64,000 nt of DNA, from contig NZ_CP025815.1 in the NCBI RefSeq assembly GCF_003352045.1, positions 3,782,001 to 3,846,000 on the forward strand, read 5' to 3'. This stretch comes from Sulfitobacter sp. JL08 (lineage in GTDB: Bacteria > Pseudomonadota > Alphaproteobacteria > Rhodobacterales > Rhodobacteraceae). The notes below the pieces were generated by a model, which saw only the letters and a program-made list of their open reading frames with translations, did no database searches and had not been told where the DNA came from. Position 1 is the stretch's first letter. The number at the start of each line of letters is the position of its first letter. Below, piece after piece: positions 56,732 through 64,000 of this stretch. The position numbers were made by a program, and so were the translations under genes.

Positions 56732-57766
56732 TTACTTGGACTTTGGTTCTTCGTCGTTGATCTCGACCACGTGCGATCCGTTCTTGATCGCCTGTGTGCG
56801 TTCTTCGACCAGATTCAGTGCCTCTTGCGGGATTTTACCCTCGAACGTGCCCAGCGGTGCCAGCGAACAGCCACCCTCTTTCATGAAGGAATAGACGCCG
56901 TAGTCCGCCGCCTTGAACTTGCCGGCCTTGGCTTCGGCAATTGCCTTGTCCAGTGTCGGCTCAAAGTGCCAGATCGCCGAAGCAACCACGGTTTCCGGAT
57001 AATCCGCCTGCGTATCGATCACGTTGCCGATGGCCAGAACGCCCTTTTCCTGCGCCGCATCAGATACACCGAAACGTTCTGCATAAAGCAGGTCAGCGCC
57101 GTTTTCGATCATCGCAAAAGCGGTTTCCTTGGCTTTGGGCGGATCGAACCAGCTACCGATAAAGCTGACCTGGAATGTAATATCAGGGTTCATCTCCGCA
57201 GCACCCGCCATGAAAGCATGCATCAGACGGTTCACTTCGGGGATCGGGAAACCGCCGACCATACCGATATTGTTCGATTTGGTCATTGATCCGGCGATGA
57301 TGCCCGACAGGTACGCGGCATCCTGAATATAGTTGTCGAACACCGCAAAATTGTGCAGCGCCGGATCTTCCTTGAAGCTGGATCCCATCAGAAAGGCGAT
57401 TTCGGGATAGTCCGCGGCGACTTCGCGTGCCTCGTCCTCGGCACCGAACACTTCGCCGATGATCATCTGGTACCCTTGTTCGGCGTATTCGCGCATCACG
57501 CGGGCATAATCCGTATTGCTGACATTTTCGGAAAACACATAGCTGATATCGCCACGGGCCTGCGCGGTTTCAGCGGCCTTGTGAATGCGGCTGACCCACT
57601 GCTGCTCCACCGGCACGGTGTAGATACCCGCAACCTTCAGCGGCTCTGCCGCCAACAATGGCGATTGCAGACCGGCAGCACCAACAGCGGCAAGAACTGC
57701 GCCTGTTCCCAGAAGTGTACGGCGTGTGATGTTCATTTTGGAATTGAGTTGTTTTGAATTTGACAT
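56732..57766 (-). CDS. BMP-family substrate-binding protein
   Basis: 344 residues with a twin-arginine-like signal (NITRRTLLGTG) and a BMP/PnrA-like fold (FSENVSNTDYARVMREYAEQG, GMVGGFPIPEVNRLMHAF). It binds a nucleoside or nucleobase in the periplasm; cytosine or cytidine is likely, given the deaminase in the operon. The ribosome site is GGTGGG. It directly precedes the ATPase. Confidence 0.9.
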   Translation of the reverse strand: MSNSKQLNSKMNITRRTLLGTGAVLAAVGAAGLQSPLLAAEPLKVAGIYTVPVEQQWVSRIHKAAETAQARGDISYVFSENVSNTDYARVMREYAEQGYQMIIGEVFGAEDEAREVAADYPEIAFLMGSSFKEDPALHNFAVFDNYIQDAAYLSGIIAGSMTKSNNIGMVGGFPIPEVNRLMHAFMAGAAEMNPDITFQVSFIGSWFDPPKAKETAFAMIENGADLLYAERFGVSDAAQEKGVLAIGNVIDTQADYPETVVASAIWHFEPTLDKAIAEAKAGKFKAADYGVYSFMKEGGCSLAPLGTFEGKIPQEALNLVEERTQAIKNGSHVVEINDEEPKSK

Positions 57767-57788
57767 TGTCCCACCCGGTTGTTGTTAA

Positions 57789-57816
57789 GTTTTTACCGTT
57801 TGATAAAATTTTTACC
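57789..57816. repeat. Direct repeat TTTTTACCG upstream of the BMP operon
   Basis: Two copies of TTTTTACCG start 19 bases apart (57789 and 57808), in an AT-rich patch before the substrate-binding protein gene. The spacing of about two helical turns fits two regulator molecules on one DNA face. On the minus strand it reads CGGTAAAAA. The regulator is not identified. Confidence 0.5.
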
Positions 57817-57939
57817 GAGTCAAGCAAAGCCTCGGCAAAAACGCTGCAAACAACATTGCTCTTACAAGGCGCGTGGCGCAAGCGTTCAATTTTTGTGCAG
57901 CAATTCCGGAGACGTAGACCGCGAGTCTGCGCCCACGCG

Positions 57940-60900
57940 TTAATAATCACGCTCAAAAAACAATCCGACAGAACTATCGCCTTCGTCATCCACAGCGCCT
58001 TTGGCGGTCAGCGACTTGGTCAGGTCAATATTCAGCGAAACCTCGCTGCTGCCATCCGTCCCAGCCGTGACTTCGGTATAGATATTTTCCGTCAGATATT
58101 TCCCGGCCTCAAACTGGGTCACACCTTCTTCGTCGGTAGTGATGTCCAGATTATCGAGGCCGAAACCGGTGCGCAGGTTCTTGATGACATTTATGCCGCT
58201 TCCACCCGCCAGAACCGCGACCGCGCTGGCCAGTCTCAACGCCTGAAAGGCCGACATGTCAGACACGCTTTGTCCGAACATAAGCTGTGCCAGTATTTCG
58301 TCATCAGGGGCGTCCGGCGTCGATTCCAGCGTAATCTCGGGATCATCCACCGGCCCTTCAAGGATAATCTTGGCCGTGAAATCCTGCGTTGTATTTGACG
58401 TCACAAACCGGACGTATGGCAGAAAACTGCCTTGCAACTGGATGATCCCCTCATCCAGAGTGAACCTTTTCGCCAGAATATCCAGCCGCCCCCGGATCAG
58501 ATCAAACCGGCCGGACGAAATGATATTGTTTGTCGTGCCCTTGATCTGCAACTGACCACCCAGTTCGGCATCAAGCCCCCGGCCCCGCACAAATATGCGC
58601 GGCGCATTGACGGTGATCGCCAGAGGATAGGCAGGCCCGGCAGCCCCCGAACTGGCCTCCGCATCTTCGTCCTGGATCAGACCAGCCCTTTCGCGTGTCA
58701 GATGAACAGGCGCGGGTTCTGCAACATGCTGTATCTCCGGTATGTCGCCGATTGCACTCAAACCCGATGCAGGAACCTTGATCTCGGTTTGTCCCACATC
58801 GATCCGGCCGGCTATTTGCGCCCCCCCCGTCAGGGCACCATTCACGGATATCGTCCCATCCAGAACTGTTTCGTAAAGGCTGGGATCAATCAGCTTGACC
58901 CCGGCCAGCTGAATATCAAGATCCGAGTTCAACCCACCGGTCAATCCGATCGGACCAGACACTTTCAAAGAACCGCCATTCTCGACTGCAGCGGAAACAT
59001 CCACGTTGGCCGACGCTCCGGACAGCGTCACGTTCGTGTTGATATTGCTTAGTGCAAGGCGCAGGTTGGGTGCCGAAAACGTCGCGCCCGCTGTCCCGAT
59101 TGTACCTGAAACCGAACTTAGCGCCGGCGGACCGTTGACCGAAAGATCGAATGTCGCGGGGCCTTGCAATACGCGTGGCTTCAGAAACGGGGCCGACAAC
59201 CCAAGCGGGGCGGTACCAACGATTTCAATATCCAGATCACCGCTATCCGCAACCAGACCACTCACATCCGCCTTCGTTCCCGAAGGGCCGTCCGCGTTCA
59301 GCGAAACCTGCCATCCGTTCGCTGCCTTTTTGGCATTCCCTTTTGTAGAAAGTGGGCCCGGTATCTGTGGCACAAAAACCCGGATGTCCGGCAGGCTGGC
59401 TTCGAAATCAACATCGGCATCCGGACCTGTCACACGGCCCTTGACCATCGCGCGCGATGCATAGGGGCCGTCTGCACTGGCATCCACAGACCAACCGTTT
59501 GCATCCTCTTCGGCCTGTGCCTTTACACTTAGCGATCCGGTGTATTCAGGGGCCAGCAGCGAAATATCACGCAATGTCGCGTCAAGCTGAACCTGACTGT
59601 CGCCACTACTCAGATCGGCCTGCCCTTTGGCTTGCAACGCCGGATTGGACAGGTCCAGCTTTGACACCTTGAACCCTTCAGTGGTTCTGCTTGCAATAAT
59701 ATCCAGCTGCGTACGCCCCGCCATCAGGATATCGGCTTGCGCCTGATCCACCTTCAGATCATCGCTCCGGCCTTTCACTTCGACATCAAAAGTACCCGCC
59801 AGCGGCGCAACCTCGCCCGCCACCGAAACCGCCACTGCACCCGCAAGGGCGCGATCCGCGAGGGCCGAAAAGCGGCTGATATCCTGCGCGTCAACCTGCA
59901 CGTTCAAACGTGTCAGCAAACCGCTTGCAGGATCATTGATGATCACCCGCCCGCGCACACCATAGTCTACTCCAGTTGCAACCAGATCCGACAACCTGAC
60001 CGGCTGCCCTTCGATATAGTTGACGTTTGTCGAAACATTCAGTTGCGATCCAACCGCTTCGCGCAAACTGGAATCGGCCAATCGCAGACCTGTGACAGCG
60101 GCTGTCACATCCCCGACCACCTGCCCGACATGTCCAACCTCGCCATGCAGATTTCCCACCATCTCAACCTGCGCTTGCGATACCTCGTTTCCATCCCGAG
60201 AGACATCGCGCACATCGAAAACCGCATTCAGGCTATCGCCATCTGCGGCATCGAACTGAACCGAAAGATCCATTGCCGAAACGTAGGTTTCCGGCCCGCC
60301 CAAAGGCAGCAGGACGGCATCGCCGTCGGGATGACCGATTTTGGCGTCGACATCCATGAATACCGGCCAGTAATCACTGTTCAGACGCACCTGCCCGTCC
60401 AGATTGGCCTGTTGGGCAGCAAGGCTGAATGCGCGTACGTCGATGCTGCCATCGACGGCGGTGTGCACATCGACATCCAGCGCGATATCATCGCCAAAAA
60501 AGGGCTGATACTGCGGCGCAAGCAAAGCCGCGATATCTCCGCCCAGTTGGGCCTGGATGCGGCGCGCCGGTTTTGTCTGACCTTCAGCAACCGGTTCCGC
60601 GCTAAGCTTTACCTGACCGGTCAAACGCGGTTCGTTATTTGCTGCCAGCGCGATTTGTGCAACAAAATCGCTTAGCACTCCCGTTCCATCAACCGTCAGA
60701 TCAAGTTCGGGATGTCCGGGCAGATTCATCAGGCGCACAGCGATCCCGCCCGAATCTTCCACCACCTCAAGCTTGACAGCCAGCGTTTCAGTTGCCTGTT
60801 CAAAACTGGCATCAATCAGGAAACGCCCCATCTTTCCGTCTGTTCGTTCCGCATTCAGATCGGTTTCAAATTCCCCGTCTTCCAGCCTTGCCGATGCCGT

Positions 60901-61368
60901 GATCGACAGGGCAACCGCCTCGCCCAGAATGGGTTCGCCCAACGTGATTTCATCTACCCTGAACTCGGCTATGTTGATTGCGACCGGCAGTTCAGGCAAA
61001 GAAAATCCGCTGGCTTCCGCATCCGGAACCTCGGCCTGTTCTTCGGTTTTCGGAATGCGTTTCAAATCCAGCGATTTGGCGGACAACGTGTTGACTTCGA
61101 ACCGTCCACGCAGCAGCGCCGACCGCTTCCAATCCAACACGACATCGGTCAGTGACAGCCAGATACCGTCTTCATCGGCAATGGTCAGACTGTCAAAAGA
61201 CGCCTCCGACGTCAGCACACCCCTGAACCCTTCCAGACGCACATCGCGCCCCGCCCCGGCAAGAGCCTCTTCTATCTTGCGCGTCAGGAACCCGCGATCA
61301 TCTTCCTGCGCCAAGCCCGCATTTGCGCAGCCCAGACAAAACATCAGAATGAGGGCCAGCTTTCTCAA
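57940..61368 (-). CDS. tamB: Translocation and assembly module protein TamB
   Basis: 1142 residues: short signal or inner-membrane anchor (MRKLALILMFCLGCANAG), a long beta-rich AsmA-like bridge and the conserved C-terminal DUF490 domain (RGRLDILAKRFTLDEGIIQL and AQLMFGQSVSDMS). It spans the periplasm and, with TamA, helps outer membrane protein insertion and lipid flow. Its start overlaps the tamA stop by four bases. Confidence 0.93.
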   Translation of the reverse strand: MRKLALILMFCLGCANAGLAQEDDRGFLTRKIEEALAGAGRDVRLEGFRGVLTSEASFDSLTIADEDGIWLSLTDVVLDWKRSALLRGRFEVNTLSAKSLDLKRIPKTEEQAEVPDAEASGFSLPELPVAINIAEFRVDEITLGEPILGEAVALSITASARLEDGEFETDLNAERTDGKMGRFLIDASFEQATETLAVKLEVVEDSGGIAVRLMNLPGHPELDLTVDGTGVLSDFVAQIALAANNEPRLTGQVKLSAEPVAEGQTKPARRIQAQLGGDIAALLAPQYQPFFGDDIALDVDVHTAVDGSIDVRAFSLAAQQANLDGQVRLNSDYWPVFMDVDAKIGHPDGDAVLLPLGGPETYVSAMDLSVQFDAADGDSLNAVFDVRDVSRDGNEVSQAQVEMVGNLHGEVGHVGQVVGDVTAAVTGLRLADSSLREAVGSQLNVSTNVNYIEGQPVRLSDLVATGVDYGVRGRVIINDPASGLLTRLNVQVDAQDISRFSALADRALAGAVAVSVAGEVAPLAGTFDVEVKGRSDDLKVDQAQADILMAGRTQLDIIASRTTEGFKVSKLDLSNPALQAKGQADLSSGDSQVQLDATLRDISLLAPEYTGSLSVKAQAEEDANGWSVDASADGPYASRAMVKGRVTGPDADVDFEASLPDIRVFVPQIPGPLSTKGNAKKAANGWQVSLNADGPSGTKADVSGLVADSGDLDIEIVGTAPLGLSAPFLKPRVLQGPATFDLSVNGPPALSSVSGTIGTAGATFSAPNLRLALSNINTNVTLSGASANVDVSAAVENGGSLKVSGPIGLTGGLNSDLDIQLAGVKLIDPSLYETVLDGTISVNGALTGGAQIAGRIDVGQTEIKVPASGLSAIGDIPEIQHVAEPAPVHLTRERAGLIQDEDAEASSGAAGPAYPLAITVNAPRIFVRGRGLDAELGGQLQIKGTTNNIISSGRFDLIRGRLDILAKRFTLDEGIIQLQGSFLPYVRFVTSNTTQDFTAKIILEGPVDDPEITLESTPDAPDDEILAQLMFGQSVSDMSAFQALRLASAVAVLAGGSGINVIKNLRTGFGLDNLDITTDEEGVTQFEAGKYLTENIYTEVTAGTDGSSEVSLNIDLTKSLTAKGAVDDEGDSSVGLFFERDY

Positions 61369-63161
61369 AACGCTTGTCCGATCCCGATATAGATTTCAAA
61401 ATTATTGCTTTCATTCGGTCCATCAACCGGCACAGCGACATCAAACCGGATCGGGCCGATCGGCGTTTGGTAGCGCACGCCGATACCTGCACCGCTTTGT
61501 GAATCGCCGCTGCCTTCGCTGGGCAATGGGTCTGACCCGATAAAGCCGTAATCATAAAACCCGACGATTCCGATCGTCTCGGTAACCTTGAACCGCGCCT
61601 CGGCGGAAAGACCCAGAAAGGATCGCCCGCCAGCGATCAATCCGCCGCCTACGTCCACGCCCAAGGATTCATAGGGTTGCCCGCGCACTGTGCCGCCGCC
61701 GCCCGAGTAAAACACGAAATCGCTCGGGGCATCCGCCAAGGATGGCCCGAAAACCGATCCCAACTGCGCACGAAACGCGAGGGTAACCGGGCGCTCTGTC
61801 CCGAAGCTGCGGTAAATTCTGTAGTCTCCGAACGCACGAACACCGTCATCCGATCCGCGAATGGCAGCAAAAGGCGCAGCGTTGGCGCGCAGGTAATAGC
61901 CCTTGGTCGCATCCAGTTGGTTGTTTCGGTAATCGCGGCGGGTTTCAGCGGGGATGATAAACAACAGATATTCGTCTTCACCGAACGCATCACGGGTTTC
62001 CGCTGCCATCAGGCCAACGCCATATTCGTATTCGCGGCGGTCCGATGCGATCCAGTTCACACCAACGCCAACGGTTGCCTGACGCGTGAAATAGTTGACT
62101 TCGTTCAATTCTTCGAGTTCGGCCAATGCGTATAAATCACGGTCTGGCCCAAAGGTTGCAGGCCGTTCGAACCGCGCGCTCAGTCGATAATTGTCGCCGC
62201 CCGTGTCGCCGCCAATGCCGCTGATTTCACCTTCGATCCGCAACCGCTCGGCACCGCCCAACAGGTTGCGATGCATCCAGAATGCGCTCAGGCTCAACCC
62301 GTCAGACGTTGCAATATCCCCGCCAAATCCGACGCGGCGGCGGCGCTGTTCGGACACGTCCAGCGTAATATCCAACGTCTGGTTCAATCCGACATTTTCG
62401 GCTTCGGAGAACGCAACCGAACCAAACGCACCCGTGCGCCGCAACCGTTTGGCAGACTTGTCCAAAGCTTCGGGTGAAAAAACCTCGCCTTGCGGCAGGC
62501 CCGCGATTTCCAGAATGCGTTCCGTACGAACCCGTCTGTTGCCCTTGACGGTCAGGTTGCCGAATTTCAGCTGTTGCCCCGCATTCACCTGCAATGCAGC
62601 ATTCAGGATCGCGTTCCGGTGATCTGCCGTCACCTTTTGATCAACGATCCTGGCCTTGGCGTACCCCAGATCACGCCACCCCGAAATTGCCCGTTCACTG
62701 GCGCCGCGCAAGGTGGAAAGACCGGCGGTTTCACCCGTTGCGAACCCCTTTGGCAATTCGGTTCCCGGCGCGATCGGTTTTACCTGCGCTGTTCCGTAAC
62801 GGAAAACCGGCCCCGGCTGAATGTTGATAACAGCCGAATTCGCGGTCTTGGGGGCGTTGATCGCGCTGACATTTGCCGCTTCCCGGCCATCCAGCTTGAT
62901 GCTGATTTCCGCACCAAAGTATCCAGCCTCGTACAACACCGCCAGCAAACGGGCGTAATCTGCTGTTGCCGATGCGTAAGGGTCTTGGCTGGCGGCGTCC
63001 TCGTTATTCGCCTGTTCAACCAGCAGCGATGCGCCGTTCAAACTGTCAAGAACGTCCTCGGGAAGATCACCATTGATCTGCACGGTCAGCGCCATAGCCG
63101 ATTGTATCGACAGCAAGATGCCGACCGATAGTCTGAAGAGAAATTTCGACGTCAGTTTCAA
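61365..63161 (-). CDS. tamA: Outer membrane assembly protein TamA (Omp85 family)
   Basis: 598 residues from a TTG that begins a clean signal peptide (MKLTSKFLFRLSVGILLS, to AMA); a TTG 23 codons earlier would put a charged, polar stretch in front of it. POTRA domains (about 30-250) are followed by a 16-strand barrel with the GGxxTVRG-like YSGGGGTVRG and the terminal IGIGQAF. It is transcribed with tamB and divergent from the beta-lactamase-fold gene. Confidence 0.9.
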   Translation of the reverse strand: MKLTSKFLFRLSVGILLSIQSAMALTVQINGDLPEDVLDSLNGASLLVEQANNEDAASQDPYASATADYARLLAVLYEAGYFGAEISIKLDGREAANVSAINAPKTANSAVINIQPGPVFRYGTAQVKPIAPGTELPKGFATGETAGLSTLRGASERAISGWRDLGYAKARIVDQKVTADHRNAILNAALQVNAGQQLKFGNLTVKGNRRVRTERILEIAGLPQGEVFSPEALDKSAKRLRRTGAFGSVAFSEAENVGLNQTLDITLDVSEQRRRRVGFGGDIATSDGLSLSAFWMHRNLLGGAERLRIEGEISGIGGDTGGDNYRLSARFERPATFGPDRDLYALAELEELNEVNYFTRQATVGVGVNWIASDRREYEYGVGLMAAETRDAFGEDEYLLFIIPAETRRDYRNNQLDATKGYYLRANAAPFAAIRGSDDGVRAFGDYRIYRSFGTERPVTLAFRAQLGSVFGPSLADAPSDFVFYSGGGGTVRGQPYESLGVDVGGGLIAGGRSFLGLSAEARFKVTETIGIVGFYDYGFIGSDPLPSEGSGDSQSGAGIGVRYQTPIGPIRFDVAVPVDGPNESNNFEIYIGIGQAF

Positions 63162-63296
63162 GTCATCGTTTTCCCTGCCGGAACGGAACCGAAAGGCTGA
63201 ATTAAACGAAAGTCGCGTGTCCTGCCCCAATGGGTTTTATTGGCCCAGATATGCCCGATGCGCGCACCTGACCGCAAGTAAAGAAATCGTTCACAG

Positions 63297-63308
63297 GTGA
63301 ATATTCAC
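63297..63308. promoter_or_regulatory. Palindrome in the tamA / MBL-fold divergent gap
   Basis: GTGAATATTCAC is a 12-bp perfect palindrome, flanked by ACAG on the left and CTGT after two bases on the right. It lies 137 bases before the MBL-fold gene start and may be an operator. No regulator is assigned. Confidence 0.4.
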
Positions 63309-63444
63309 GGCTGTTTCAACGGCGGATACGCGGTGCCTTGCCTGCTTTCGCTGCATGTGAACCCGTGTTAGCTTTGCTGCGATTGAATTACGACATGAAG
63401 GGGCGTTTGCATTTCCTGCACAACGGCACTTGAAGGGAAAATCA

Positions 63445-64000
63445 ATGACAAAAGCATTCGCATCGCAAGGTGACTTGGAGGAAAAAATCGTCAGCTTCAG
63501 CGAAGTCGGCGACGGTATCTGGGCCTATACGGCACAAGGCGATCCCAATTCGGGTGTCATCATCGGCGACAACTCTGTGATGATTGTCGAAGCGCAGGCA
63601 ACACCGCGTCTGGCCAAAAAGGTGATCGAGAATGTGCGCACCGTCACTGACAAACCGATCTCGCATGTGGTTCTGACGCATTACCACGCCGTGCGCGTTC
63701 TTGGCGCATCGGCCTATGGCGCCGATCAGATCATCATGAGCGATGCAGCCCGCGCCATGGTGGTGGAACGCGGGCAAGAAGATTGGGACAGTGAATTCCA
63801 GCGCTTCCCCCGTCTGTTCGAAGGCCATGAAAGTATCCCGGGCCTGACCTATCCGACCACCACGTTTTCGGATGCGATGACAGTCTATCTGGGCAACCGG
63901 CGTGTCGATCTTATGCATCTGGGGCGCGCCCATACCGCTGGCGATATTGTTGTTCACGTGCCTGACCAGAACGTCATGTTCACGGGCGATATCGTTGAAT
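63445..64000 (+). CDS. Metallo-beta-lactamase-fold hydrolase, N-terminal part (cut by right edge)
   Basis: The first 185 codons; the gene goes on past the right edge. The ATG follows GAAGGGA. The MBL metal motif is altered: the usual H-x-H-x-D-H reads H-Y-H-A-V-R (LTHYHAVRVLG), so the Asp and third His of site two are missing. Further on, the HLGRAHTAGDIVVHVPDQNVMFTGDIV stretch keeps the later His and Asp. It is probably a mono-metal or diverged member of the SoxH-like or glyoxalase-II-like group. Substrate unknown. Confidence 0.82.
   Translation, partial: MTKAFASQGDLEEKIVSFSEVGDGIWAYTAQGDPNSGVIIGDNSVMIVEAQATPRLAKKVIENVRTVTDKPISHVVLTHYHAVRVLGASAYGADQIIMSDAARAMVVERGQEDWDSEFQRFPRLFEGHESIPGLTYPTTTFSDAMTVYLGNRRVDLMHLGRAHTAGDIVVHVPDQNVMFTGDIVE

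Noticed and set aside
59737-60675. A 312-codon plus-strand frame over tamB
   Set aside because: Antisense to tamB, with the His- and Arg-rich make-up of a shadow frame and no domain.

Overview
The window looks like a chromosomal segment of a marine alphaproteobacterium of the Roseobacter/Rhodobacteraceae type. Evidence is the moderately high GC, the Paracoccus-like cytochrome cd1 nitrite reductase cluster with a fused nirDL gene, TTGAC-N4-GTCAA (FNR/NNR-type) boxes, many four-base ATGA overlaps, and typical roseobacter neighbours (formate dehydrogenase with DUF3305/DUF3306 accessory genes, an MttB-like methyltransferase operon). No rRNA, tRNA, CRISPR array, insertion sequence or prophage was recognised. 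Nearly the whole window is coding.

Region 1 (1-12093) is for denitrification. A 5' part of nirI runs off the left edge and is divergent from nirS-E-C-F-DL-G-H-J-N. That operon encodes the nitrite reductase and heme d1 biosynthesis, followed by a CbiX-like chelatase and a small membrane protein. Facing it is a two-gene unit, nirX (ApbE-type flavin transferase) and a cytochrome c2. Both units carry FNR/NNR boxes, so the reductase, its electron donor and its flavoprotein maturation appear to be co-induced when oxygen is low and NO is present.

Region 2 (12143-15513) is a two-subunit molybdenum hydroxylase of the isoquinoline oxidoreductase type, with a divergent TetR regulator and an array of TGTACA operators.

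Region 3 (15602-31668) is a formate oxidation block. It holds a membrane-bound formate dehydrogenase (three subunits), a missed 41-residue membrane peptide, and a response regulator that lacks the sigma-54 contact loop. Accessory genes follow: a TAT-target peptide, TorD chaperone, DUF3306, DUF3305 and a multi-cluster ferredoxin. There is also a cytochrome c fused to a cut-down tungstate-binding-protein fold, a DUF6494-like peptide, an Mrp ATPase, a biotin/lipoate ligase-like protein and a DUF6505-like protein. The matching sensor kinase lies convergent to the regulator.

Region 4 (31770-39991) is a catabolic operon: FAD-linked oxidase, GntR regulator, DapA-like aldolase, aldehyde dehydrogenase, ProC-like reductase, MttB-like methyltransferase and DAO-family oxidase. 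The substrate is unknown; a methylated amine or betaine is the simplest guess.

Region 5 (40007-51910) has an octaheme cytochrome with HEAT and TPR repeats, a Crp/Fnr regulator, a secreted sulfatase, a periplasmic HAD phosphatase and a MoxR/Bat operon. Region 6 (51917-57766) is a BMP-type nucleobase/nucleoside ABC transporter with cytosine deaminase. Region 7 (57940-63161) is tamA-tamB, with a metallo-beta-lactamase-fold gene cut by the right edge.

Functions were assigned by reading motifs and recalled family resemblance. No database search was run.
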